Positions 9,161 through 19,528 of a stretch of DNA of 64,000 nucleotides are shown here, one piece after another (positions within the stretch are counted from its first letter, which is position 1; each line of letters opens with the position of its first letter). The stretch lies in assembly GCF_022539665.2 (NCBI RefSeq), contig NC_081334.1, positions 6,604,424 through 6,668,423 on the forward strand, read 5' to 3'. The notes beneath the pieces are model-generated. The model was not told the DNA's origin, did not search any database, and saw only the letters and a list, made by a program, of their open reading frames with translations. The DNA is from Daphnia carinata (taxonomy: Eukaryota; Arthropoda; Branchiopoda; Diplostraca; Daphniidae). The position numbers and the translations under genes were made by a program.

Positions 9161-11239
9161 TCAGAATTTTCTGTTATTTATTGTAAGTCTGATTCTATGG
9201 CTGATAAGCGCCAAACGGTCACTTTTGCTCCTCTTTAGAAATTCAAACCAGGGGATGACAATAACACGGTAACCCATGGTTTCAATTTGACGCATTTTCA
9301 TACTTAATGGACCCATGGGATGATCGCTGAATCTTGAATACATGTTTCTAGAACCTCCAATCAAAGCAAAACGATGAACTTTACAGTCGCCATACGACAG
9401 TATGGTATTTTTGCCACCATGGCCGTCCGTTTGAAAAACGATATCTTTGCAGAAAAAACGAGGATGCTGATCTCATTATTAATTCTAAAACATTTTACAT
9501 GTATTCCAACCTGGTGTGACAAAATGAGGCTGGAGGTAAACCAGAGATGCAGAATTCTTTTCACCAAGAATCTCTCGTACGGTGTCCAACAACAAAAGAA
9601 GGAATGCTTCGTGGTTAGTAAAATTTTTTCCCTTTTCATTCGGTATGGGTTTCCTATAAAGCTACAAAAATAGCAGTATAATTTTTTGCCAATATAATAC
9701 CTTTACATTGATCAGCACCTTTTCAAATGTTTGCACGTCTTCCGTGCACAATCTTGGCCCGTTGTATCCAGGCATTTCGAGATTAAGCGAGCAATTCACG
9801 AGCAGCAATTCACGCTTCGTACTGTTATAGGATGACTGGTCTGAAAAATCTAATTAACAAAGGGAAACTGAAAAACGTATCAACTAAAATCTGTCAGATT
9901 GCATACTCTTGGCGATTTCCACAAAGTCTGGATTTAACGCAGTGCGTATCAATTGCTCAGGGTATCGATTCGCTACAATGGCGTAACTGACTAGAGAAAT
10001 AAATGCATTAGGATACTGGTAGATTTCGTTCTGCCTTTCTACCCTAGTAAGTTCTTTTTCCAACACTTCCCAGAAAGAGTTACCACTGGGAGACTGGTGA
10101 CAAGAAATGGCAATGGCCATCGCTAATCTCTCTAGATCTTTGAGTCGGGCTTCGCTCAGGCATGTAAGGATTTTTTTTGCGACTTCTTCGATGGTTGTAT
10201 GATGAAAAAACAATAGGTTGCTGCCGACAGCTATTAACTGTATAAGCACTTTAGAATTCCAGCGATGAACAAGATCACATAGTCTTGGCTGAATATCAAG
10301 GACTTGTTTGGCAAAGTTTCCGGAGTCCGTACTGCTTCTTCGGAAAAGCTTCAACATAGATCCTACTGTTTTTTCGTCCGTTGACGTTGCATCACTAAGT
10401 AACCTTTCTACTAGCCGCCCAACAAGTTCAGTGTTCTGGACAGCTTCATTGCACTCAAAAAACGCTAAACAGGCCAGTCCTAGATCTTCAATTGAAACAT
10501 TATCTAGCACTTCGTTTAGTCGAATCTCTATGTCTACTTTATTAATTTTTCTCGGAAATCTTCGGAATTGTTTTAGAATCACCAGATACATCACCAGTTC
10601 TTGAGAACTCATTTGTTTTACAACACCAGCCAAATCTATCACCATTTTTTTCTGAAGGTTTAATGCACTGTAAGATTTTAGCTGGAAAAAGCTCCAAGCT
10701 ACTGCAATGTAAATACTTTTGTCCCACTTTCTTGAATGTTCACAACACTTTTGATCCAATTTAGCTATTAGGCACTCAACTTGTTTTGATTTCTCCCCGT
10801 TTGGACAAAGCCGATTGATGATATTGATGATATCTTCTCCACTTAGCAAATGTAGGTTTTCCAAAACACCAGATGTAAGATTCTTCAATTTTTCAGACTT
10901 CTTGTCGAAATTTGGATTGTCAGTCCATTCAATAAACTCTTCATAGTGACTGCTGTTTTTAGAAAAGTGTTTCATGTGTGGCAGTATTGATCCATTCTGC
11001 AAAGTCAATGAATGACATTTGGTAATGGATTTCTTATGAATTAAATTACTATCTAGCAGTAACTTGAAGGGGTCGTTATTTTCTGAGATACAATCTTCTT
11101 TGCCACCGGATTTCAACAGCAAAGGCATATTTGAAAGTGCGGTTTTTGAAGATAGACAATGACATCCTCCCAGACTCCGGAAATATATTTTATGTGTAAC
11201 AAGAATTTGCGGCCACATTTTTTTTATAACCTGATCCAT
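9161..11239 (-). CDS. FASTK-family (FAST kinase domain) mitochondrial RNA-binding protein
   Basis: Four coding exons, 11239-9907, 9840-9707, 9661-9511 and 9444-9161, join in frame to 633 residues. FASTK proteins act in the mitochondrial matrix in RNA processing, stability and translation; this is family knowledge. The N terminus (MDQVIKKMWPQILVTHKIYF) is basic and lacks acidic residues after position 2, fitting a mitochondrial presequence. The middle is helical repeat sequence typical of FAST_1/FAST_2 regions. Exon 2 carries the family signature LNLEMPGYNGPRL (about residue 465). Exon 4 encodes a RAP domain (HRFALIGGSRNMY ... MKMRQIETMGYRVIVIPWFE, about residues 560-625). Length fits FASTKD4/TBRG4 or FASTKD5; I cannot choose between paralogues. 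It is divergently transcribed from SRA1. The exon 3/4 junction rests on an AAAG acceptor and is the least certain. Confidence 0.88.
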
Positions 11240-11454
11240 TTTGTTTTCACACTTAATAACGTTTTCTATAAAATAAAAGATAGAGAATTCCTCTGAAACT
11301 GGGGACTAGCAGACTAACATAACTTCAAAACACTCAAGCAGACGAAAAATCGTTTCAAACAGAAGTAACAGGGACGTCATTCAGATAGTCTCAATCGCAA
11401 TTGTATTCCGCTAAATCATTCCAATCGCATTGCCGTTGGTCAACGGTTGAATCA
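11240..11454. promoter_or_regulatory. Shared promoter region between FASTK-family gene and SRA1
   Basis: The start codons of the two divergent genes are 215 bp apart, so this interval must hold both promoters and 5' leaders. No TATA box is obvious. A CRE-like GACGTCAT lies near 11372 and three ATCGCA/ATCGCAT-type words occur between 11390 and 11430. Inference from geometry. Confidence 0.5.
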
Positions 11455-12137
11455 ATGGCTTTTCGTCCAGGTAACTAGTAAATTTTCTAAAGGGAGCATA
11501 TCCTTGAAATAAAAATTGTTTTTACGCGTTCTAAGGAAATCATGATCGTGCCTGGAACGACCCTCCCATATTTTCCTACCAGCAAGGGGTTTTGTCTGGT
11601 GACACCAAACCGGAGGAAACAGGGACTAGCACTTCAAAGAGGACGCTAAATAAAAGGATTGCCTTCCCTCTGAGTGGTGGGATATCAAAACCTACAATGA
11701 CAGTGACATCACCACCAATTGGTCTTCCTCCTCCATGTATAACCTTGCCAGTATCAGCACCAGCAAACTTGGCTGAAGTATCAAATGCCCAATCCAGCAA
11801 GGCTGCCTTAGAGACACAAGAACAGCTAGATTTGGACTTACAGAAGATCTCTAACAGTCTACATGATAACTTGATGAGTTATATTGAAACAGAAAAACAA
11901 GAAGATTTCAACAAGCGCTTGCAGCATTTGTATACTAGCTGGAAGGACGGGAAACTGAATGCAGACATTCATCAACGTTTGACAATAATAACCGAGTCAT
12001 TGGAAGTAAAAGATTTTGTCAAAGCAGAAAATGTTCGAGTGGCATTAGCAGTAGACTATACAGCTGATTGTGCTAGCTGGATTGTGGTTATCAAAAATAT
12101 TGTTACTCAAATGGAAACAAAGCTAAGTGGTTTATAA
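11455..12137 (+). CDS. SRA1: Steroid receptor RNA activator 1 (SRA1) protein
   Basis: Two exons, 11455-11470 and 11536-12137, encode 205 residues. The first exon contributes only MAFRP plus one base. Splicing across a 65-bp intron gives MAFRPGNHDRAWNDPPIFSY, matching the conserved SRAP N terminus (PGN..R.WNDPP.FSY). A Pro/Ser/Thr-rich linker follows (about residues 25-85). The C-terminal SRA1 domain (about 90-200) is a helical bundle resembling the PRP18 fold, with a readable core such as LQHLYTSWKDGKL and WIVVIKNIVTQME. In vertebrates the locus yields both a coactivator RNA and this protein; whether the RNA role exists here is unknown. The tiny first exon is why a start inside exon 2 looks tempting, but no ATG there preserves WNDPP. 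Converges on otu, whose stop codon is 267 bp away. Confidence 0.88.
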
Positions 12138-12403
12138 ATTGTATGGTGTTTGTATTACATCTAAATATGAAAGGGCGGAAACACAAAAAGTACTTATTCA
12201 CTTAGTTTTATCTTCTTAACATAACGTAGAAACGGTTAAATGATCCTTGATATAACCCTAATCATAAGGTAGGGTATTTTCTCTTTTGTATAATAGAGAA
12301 TGGGCTCAATAGTCCCTAGAAAAAATTTCATTTCTCGCAATGAATAATAGGGGTTGGCACGCGCGTTGTGAAACACTGCTATACGTCGAAAGTGGATAGA
12401 AAG

Positions 12404-14845
12404 TTAGCTACTCAGCTGATAAGGGAAGGGAGTCGAAAAAAAGACTGTCATTGGCGCCATTTCTCCATTAACAACTGGTGGATTAGCACACTGTTGCTGT
12501 TGTTGCATGTGGTGATGCGGCGGTGGAGGTGGACAGTACCCGGCTGGTAGGAGATGGTGCGAAATTTGTTGCTGCTCTGCTGGCCAGTATCCAAGAGAGC
12601 CAGGTGGAATGGGCATAAGCGACGGTAATGAACCGTAAGTATCTTCTTGGTGAAGAACGAGTTGTTGTTCCAAATTCATCCCAATGTTCTCCAACTGCTG
12701 ATCGACGTTCTCGCTGATTATTCCAAAATGTGGAGGAAAAGACGCTGCTGATGGCATGCCGGAAGAGTCGTAGTGATACACAACTAAAAAAGTTTTACAT
12801 GAATTAGCGACATAGCTGGAAAAGGAACTATTATATGTCACAGTTTTTCGCATGTTTTACTTACAGGGATGGGTTTGCTGTTGCTGCTGAGAAGAGTCAT
12901 GAGTGCGATGAGTCGGTACCATCATCGTGGTCCCATCAGAGAATGTTACATATAATGGAGTCGGCATATGAACGGCTTGTTGCTGTGTTTGCTGTGCATA
13001 AGAAAGCTGCGGAGGTGGACATGGAGGAATAGACGGATACAGTCCCCATTGATGAGGCTGAGAAGATGGGGATACGACGTAGTATGGTGATTCAATTTGT
13101 GGTCCATTAGTAGGCGGCGACGAATCAGCAGAATCTAGCGTGCAATGCGTCTCTCGACTGCCAGATGATTCTGGAGAATTGGCTACCGAATTGCTATTGC
13201 TGTCGGCATTGGCCCCATTGTGACTCCAGAGTACCACAGCTTGATTAATCTTTAATTTAAAAAAAAACTGTTAATTACTGTATCTTCAGGAAATAAAATT
13301 TTAACTACCGTTTGATTATTGTTGAAATCCACGGCAGATTGCATTTTCGGCAGTGAGCACTGTATCTTGTCAGTGATTTCACGCAAAGTGGTATTCTTTT
13401 CTCCTATACGACTTGGTTTGAAACGCCGGAAGCGAACAGACTGAGTGGTTTGAGTGTGCAGTTGCGTCCCGTTGATGAAGAGACAGCGTGTTTTAGCCAA
13501 TGGAAGTACTATAGGTTCAATATTATCATATGGAACAGTACACCTAAAATAACACCAAGAGTTAACGACTGTCATATGGGTTGCCAATCAACTTAGCTCA
13601 CATTTCACCAAGAACCTCGACGAAAACGGTGACGGGTCCTTTGTCGGGCTGCATGTCTTGGATGTAAGCCGGATACTGATGATTCGGATTCTCGCTGATG
13701 GTTACCATGCATTTGGAGCCGATCTGTAAAATCTCGTTGTGGAATATGTTATTCTTTTTCAACTCTGCTCATTAAGAGAAAAATAAAATATGTGTTGCAA
13801 TATGTTATAGGAAATTTGTTTATGTGTTAAACTAAAACCTTTGCGTTCGTCATTCCATAAATCATATTCCACGTTGCGGTACATTCTTGGATCTAGCGCT
13901 TTGGCTACTTTATATGGAAAGGGCGTACCGCCTTTTACCAAAACATTAATTACACTGTTGGGTCGCGCTTGATTTTCTCGCAACGAAGTAGACACCTACA
14001 TTGTATGCATTGACTGATTAGAGAAATCTTATTTATTTGTTAAGTATTTAACTCACCTCAAATTGCTCCTTGGATTGTTTACCCTCGTAAAGCATCACTT
14101 GGACGGCTGTGTCAATGTCTTCCATGCCGAAGACTTGCCCGTAGAGGAGCTCGTAAATTAAACCTAAGCAATAAAGTTTTAATTTAATGATCCAGGAAAT
14201 GATAGCTTTAAATGATACCTTGACAGACGGCAGTATTGTCGATAAAGGATTTGGCAAAAACCGAGTCAAAATGGTTTGGTCCGATACGGCATAGCAGCAT
14301 TTTATCGGGAAAGTTATTGTCTGTCACTTGTACTGGAGCTGTATTGATGTCATTAAAGATGATGAAATCTTTCCTGAAATGACGGCAAAAAGGATATCAG
14401 AAAACGAAAATTTACTGAACACGTAGGAATCGTACTTGTACAGGATGGCCATTGCTTGCATTTCCCAATGGCCGCCCCATTCACGCGGACTTCTCATTCG
14501 CCTCGCGTGGTCTTCAAACTTTTCTCCGTCAATCTTCTCAGGAAAGAGGTTACGATTCCGCTCCATAAAGTGTATACACGAGAGTCGGACAGAATAGTGA
14601 AAGCATTGGCTGTAAAAAACTTGTTCCGAGACAGCACGGAAAAGACAAGTGGCATCCCTCGCAGTTTGCTTTCGGTAAAGGCCCATGCCTTCCAAAAACA
14701 GGTCAATTTGTTCCATAAGTTTACTCTTTCCACGATGTCGTGAACCTCGACCATTCTTGCCACTCGGCCAGCTACCAGTCCTGGTGGTGCCGATTGGTAT
14801 CAAACTGCTCTCCGACAAAGATGAGATTTGCATCATCTCAATCAT
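12404..14845 (-). CDS. otu: Ovarian-tumor family deubiquitinase with Tudor domain (otu / OTUD4-like)
   Basis: Eight coding exons join in frame to 663 residues: 14845-14436, 14373-14219, 14163-14057, 13995-13839, 13764-13602, 13543-13309, 13249-12865 and 12783-12404. The OTU domain (about 46-190) has [16 protein letters not shown] with Asp64 and Cys67, and GPNHFDSV with His171, so the cysteine-protease triad looks intact. A conserved block [20 protein letters not shown] (about 245-265) is followed by a Tudor domain (about 280-345; [28 protein letters not shown]). Residues 430-663 are low-complexity Pro/Gln/His-rich, including a polyglutamine run. OTU proteins cut ubiquitin chains. In Drosophila, Otu acts in germline RNA granules during oogenesis. 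The chosen ATG follows an acceptor at 14863, and the leader is probably an upstream non-coding exon (15447 and beyond). The gene shares its upstream region with SCYL2. Confidence 0.9.
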
Positions 14846-15446
14846 TGAAATGAATTTTGTGTCCTAAAAATACGAAAGTGATAAATTCAAAGAAAATAAT
14901 GGCTACCAGAACACCAAGTAAAGTAAGTTAACGACAGTTGCCAGAAATAAATGTACGAATCAATTTCAATGCAATGTTTTAGAACCAGTAAATATACTAG
15001 CACAATACAAAGTGCATACGAGCAGTCCTTCAACTTTTCAACTACATAACTTTTCGTTGACTAAGCCTTTAGGCATAGCGCGTGCTTGCAGAGCTTGACA
15101 AAAAAAAAAAGAAAAAAAAACCCCGAAATTTCTTTAACAATCTTAAAAACACTATCTAATTTGACGAGGCATCCACGTAAAAGATAGGAAATAAATAGTA
15201 AATTCCAAATGGTAAGTAATCCAAATGACGATGATAAAGTTGAAATGGAAAAATGGTGGTCAATGACACACGAGTTAACTTCATCACATGCCTGAATCTT
15301 TCGACTGGCTATTCCAAAAAAAAGGGGGTGAAGGGTGGGGAAGCCAAATTAACAAGCTAAGCACCAGAAAATGAGGATGGAGAAAGACCAGTTCAAAAAT
15401 AGCCCCTTATACAATGCAAACCGAATAAAAAATACATGTAATTTAC

Positions 15447-15660
15447 CTTTCTTCTCCAACTCCGGCTTATATTTTTGCTGCCAACGACGAGAAGTTTGAA
15501 TAGACAAATGAAGCTTAGGATCTCTAACTATCCTGCAGACACGAGGGATGGGGCACGTTTTTGGTCTCCACACCTCTTCCATGTATCGTTTAGCGCCTTG
15601 ACTGCACTGATTTCCGGCGCACGTGTGGCGAGGACAAATTTTTTTGTTGTGTCTGGCTTT
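15447..15660 (-). other. Candidate 5' leader exon of otu
   Basis: A good donor (GAAAG|GTAAAT, intron from 15446) ends an open stretch on the minus strand. An ATG at 15582 could encode MEEVWRPKTCPIPRVC... up to the donor. Splicing to the otu acceptor at 14863 puts this frame into an early stop (TGA) overlapping the otu start. It would then be a leader exon with an upstream ORF rather than a protein extension. The 5' end is not defined. An intermediate exon between 14.9 and 15.4 kb cannot be excluded. Confidence 0.35.
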
Positions 15661-15827
15661 TAGCGACACCAAGCGGAGTGCCAAGAATAAAGTGTTAGTT
15701 GTTTTTTGCGCCGCTAGATGAAATCGATTGGTATATTTTGGAATACCAAACGAAAAATTGACAGATCACCGTCAAGAGCCGCTGAGCTCCCAGAAAATTT
15801 TTTTTTATTTACTCATTTTGATACATC
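15600..15827. promoter_or_regulatory. Head-to-head promoter region of otu and SCYL2
   Basis: Contains an ETS-type TTCCGG (15612-15617) directly beside an E-box CACGTG (15620-15625), then about 200 bp to the SCYL2 start codon. No TATA box. A shared promoter is inferred from the divergent layout. Confidence 0.45.
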
Positions 15828-18512
15828 ATGGATATGCTAAACAAATTGAAGTCAACTGTGAGCACCACGGTCTCGCAGCTCTCTGGTGTCTTACCTGGTA
15901 ATCCCGTGACTCGCGAATACGAAGTCGGGAAACTGATCGGTTCAGCCGGGCCGGATCTCCTGTGGAAGATATTCAGTGGCTACAAGAAATCCACCAAGCA
16001 AGAGGCCTCCATCTTTGTCCTGGAAAAGAAATTGCTTGAAAAATATTCAAAAAAGGACCGTGACCAACTAGTGGAAGTGCTTCGTAGAGGAATAGCTCAG
16101 TTAACACGTCTGAGGCATCCTCAGGTGTTAACAGTCCAGCATCCCGTGGAGGAGAGCAGAGAAAGCTTGGCGTTTGCCACAGAACCTGTTTTTGCTTCGC
16201 TGGCTAATGTTCTTGGATGCCATGAAAACATTAACCCAATTCCCCAGCAGTTGAAGGACCACAAACTTTTTGAAGTTGAAATCAAATATGGTCTCCAACA
16301 GTTGACTGAGGGGCTCATTTTCCTGCACAATGATGTTAAACTTCTGCATTGCAACATATGCCCAGAATCCATTGTTGTTAATCAACAAGGTGATAAACAT
16401 TAGAAATAATCTTCATTTTATTTCGTAACATTATTCTATATGCATTCAGGTGCCTTTAAAATTTTTGGTTTTGATTTCTGCACATCCAGTCAAGATCCTA
16501 CAAGTAAATTATGGCCAGTCAGAGAACCAGATCCTGAACTTTCTCATGTGTCACAGCCAAATCTGGATTACTTGGCCCCCGAACTGGGCCGTAATCACCG
16601 AAGGCACGGCAATGGAGCAAACACGATCGGTTGTGGGGCTTCTGCCGACATGTATTCACTAGGTTGCGTCATCGTCAGCATCTATCAGAACGGCAAGAGC
16701 CCATGGCAAATGGATGGCGACGTCGAGTGTTTTTATCGACACGCAGGTTCACATTCCCAATCTCTGCAACGTATGGAGGGCGTGCCACCCGATTTAGTGG
16801 ATCATGTTCGCTCTCTCTTACACCCTACACCTGAACAACGGCCTGACGCCCACCAGTTAGTTAAAATCAGCTGGTTTGACGACGTAGGAGTAAAAACACT
16901 CAATTATCTTGATTCACTCTTTCAATGGGATAACCTCCAAAAGTCCCAGGTTTACAATTTCAATAGCGTTTTGTTATGATGACTTTTGTACTTACCCTTT
17001 CTTTCAAAGTTTTTTAAAGGTCTGCCCCAGATCCTACCGCGACTTCCAGAGCGGGTATGTCTGCACAGGGTAATGCCGTGCTTGGCCAAAGAATTTGTCA
17101 ACCCTTCCATGGTGCCATTCATTTTGCCATGTGCACTTCACATCGTGCAAGAAGCGAGCAAGGAGAACTATGTCGCGTATATCTTACCACATCTGAGGCC
17201 CGTCATGAAGATGCAAGAGCCTGTCCAGATTTTGCTAATATTCATGCAACGAATGGAACTTTTACTTCAAAAGACGCCGCCAGAAGATGTCAAGTCGGAC
17301 GTTTTGCCCATGATTTATCGAGCACTGGAAGCCGAAGCCGCTGCACAGATCCAGGAGCTTTGTTTGAGCGTCATACCCAGTTTCGCCTCGCTAATCGACT
17401 ACCCAGCCATGAAAAACGCCCTAATGCCCCGCATCAAGAAACTTTGCCTTCTGCCATCTGGGCAGCTGTCTGTCCGTGTCAACTGTCTCATCTGTATCGG
17501 TAAACTGTTGGATAATGTCGACAAGTGGCTCGTCCTAGACGACATCTTACCCATGCTTCCTGCAATACCATCCAAGGATCCAGCCGTAGTCATGGCCGTC
17601 CTGGGTGTGTATAAAATGGCTTTGGAACATCCCCGACTGGGCATACCCAAAGAAGTTATTGCCACGCAAATTGTCCCGTTCTTATTCCCACTCCTAGTCG
17701 AACCAGGACTTTCTTTGACTCAATTCCGGGCGTTAGTTTCGACCATCAAAGAGATGTTGGCCAAAGTGGAAGAGGAACAAAAGAGCAAGTTAGAGAGTGT
17801 GGCCGCTTTGCAAGAAGAACAGCGTACCGCCCTTGGTAACTTGGCGTTGAACGATTCATCGTCACAAAATTCCACTTCCAGCGGAGGATCTTCAACGGCC
17901 TCCTCGGTGAATAATTCTGCCGTGTCGCAACAAATCGATGCACTATTTTCCCAATTATCGACCTCTAGCGAGACAACGAAGGTCAAGCCAACAACTGCGG
18001 CTACACCGGCGATGGCCGGTAGTAATGTTGTTACTAACAGCCGGATCGATTCGGGCATAGTAGCGCCGGCCATTGCTATGCCGAAGTCGGGCATGATGTC
18101 GTTACGACCTGCGCCCAACAACACTCCAACAACCTGGAATAACAACAACGTTAACGGTACGCGTGCCAACACGACAGCAGCGAATAAGGATCCAGTCAGT
18201 TCCATGATTCACTCAAATTTGAGTGCCATGGGAGGCATCCGACCGGCTAATCAATGGACTCCGGCAAGCCAAGCGGCCACTTCGCCTGCGTGGAATCACA
18301 ATCCAGCCGCCGCCCCAATTCAACAGCCGCAAATGAGAATGATGGCCACTCCGCTGGTTCCACAAAACCAACAATTTACCCAACACAATCCCATGATGAC
18401 CGTGATGATGCCACAATCGACTTTCTCCCAGCCCATCAGCCCCATTGGTCCCACCACGCCAGCGGCATTCCGGCCTCTCGCTCGCTCCGATATCGATGAT
18501 TTGCTGAGTTAA
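15828..18512 (+). CDS. SCYL2: SCY1-like pseudokinase 2 (SCYL2 / CVAK104)
   Basis: Three exons, 15828-16389, 16450-16949 and 17010-18512, encode 854 residues. SCYL2 binds clathrin and acts in endosome/trans-Golgi sorting. The pseudokinase domain (about 30-330) has a degraded catalytic loop (LLHCNICPESIVVN, no HRD) and GFDF in place of DFG, as expected for the family. HEAT-like repeats (about 355-590) contain the most conserved text: WFDDVGVKTLNYLDSLFQ, FFKGLPQILPRLPERV, AKEFVNPSMVPF, LIDYPAMKNALMPRIKKLC. The C terminus (600-854) is Ser/Asn/Gln/Pro-rich and disordered and ends in ARSDIDDLLS, a possible adaptor- or clathrin-binding tail. A predicted kinase-to-HEAT junction is present, so the gene is complete. 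Length is close to the vertebrate protein. One part of exon 2 (near 16725-16790) aligns poorly and could hide a small annotation error. Confidence 0.93.
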
Positions 18513-19528
18513 AGTTTAACACCGACTACTATACCGAGTCGAACGAAGAGAAAAAAGGGGGAGGTTCCCTGACTATTTATGTGTCATTACTAGACATTAA
18601 TGTTGTATGTGTATACAAAACTAACTTACTCCAACGGAATATACTGTGATGTCTGTCCGCTTCAACAACCGTCCGTCTTTTTTTTCGTCTGCTTTTGGCG
18701 TTGCCTACTAATAAGATGATTATACGTTAAGACAAAGAAAAAATAAATAAACAAAAAAATCAAAATCAACAAACAAAAGAAAATCTAGCGTTGGCTTGTT
18801 AACCGTCAGTCACTGGTGAGACAGCGAGGAAAAATGATGGAGACAAATACGACGATTCTTCTGATTAAAGAGTGAAGGCTTTTCCTTTTTTTTTTTTTTC
18901 TTTCTTGTGTTTGTACTGTGCAGAGCAAAATAATAATATGCCATTTCCGGCTACTGACGAGAGAAGGAAACGCAACGGGCCAGAAGGTGGGAGAATCGTA
19001 GCGAGGAATCTTTGGCTTCAACACTGTACACGCACAAACACGCCACGTACCAAAAAAAGGAGGAGGAGGGAACTACACAGTAGTACAAACTGACGTACAC
19101 AAATGACATGACACACTAAAGAAAATAAACGAGAAAATGAAAGGCACAGAGCAACGATATGGTGCTTATAAAAAAATTAAGGAGATTAAAGGGAAGAAAT
19201 AAGAAATGAAATAAAACGTGGAAAAAGAATTTTGACTGTGAAAAAAGAAAGACACAAAGAAAAATGAAGCTGTCGTTATGCAATCAATTCAAGCGCAGCT
19301 AGCAGACGACGGCAAACTTTTAATGTTGTGTCTAAAGCCAACAGAATTTCTCAAATACGTCCTGTACAAGATTTTTGCAGAAGGCAAAAGAAAAATGAGA
19401 TTTGTTTTGCTGCTTTTTTTTTCTTTTTATAAAAAGAAGAATGCGGAAATGAAAAAGGAGAGATAGGAAAACCATAACGCGTAGTGGGGGGGGGAGGGGA
19501 AGATACAGTTACGTAAGATGTCTTTCAA
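18513..19528. other. Convergent 3' UTR interval of SCYL2 and RASSF8
   Basis: About 1 kb of A/T-rich DNA between two stop codons. SCYL2-side AATAAA-type signals cluster near 18742 (AAATAAATAAAC). On the RASSF8 side the strand is T-rich with no single clear signal. No supported gene; open frames here are short and low in complexity. Confidence 0.6.

Noticed and set aside
10308-10604. Plus-strand frame opposite the FASTK-family gene
   Set aside because: Antisense shadow of a well-supported exon.
17057-17503. 148-codon alternative frame inside SCYL2 exon 3
   Set aside because: Out of frame with conserved HEAT-repeat sequence; a shadow.
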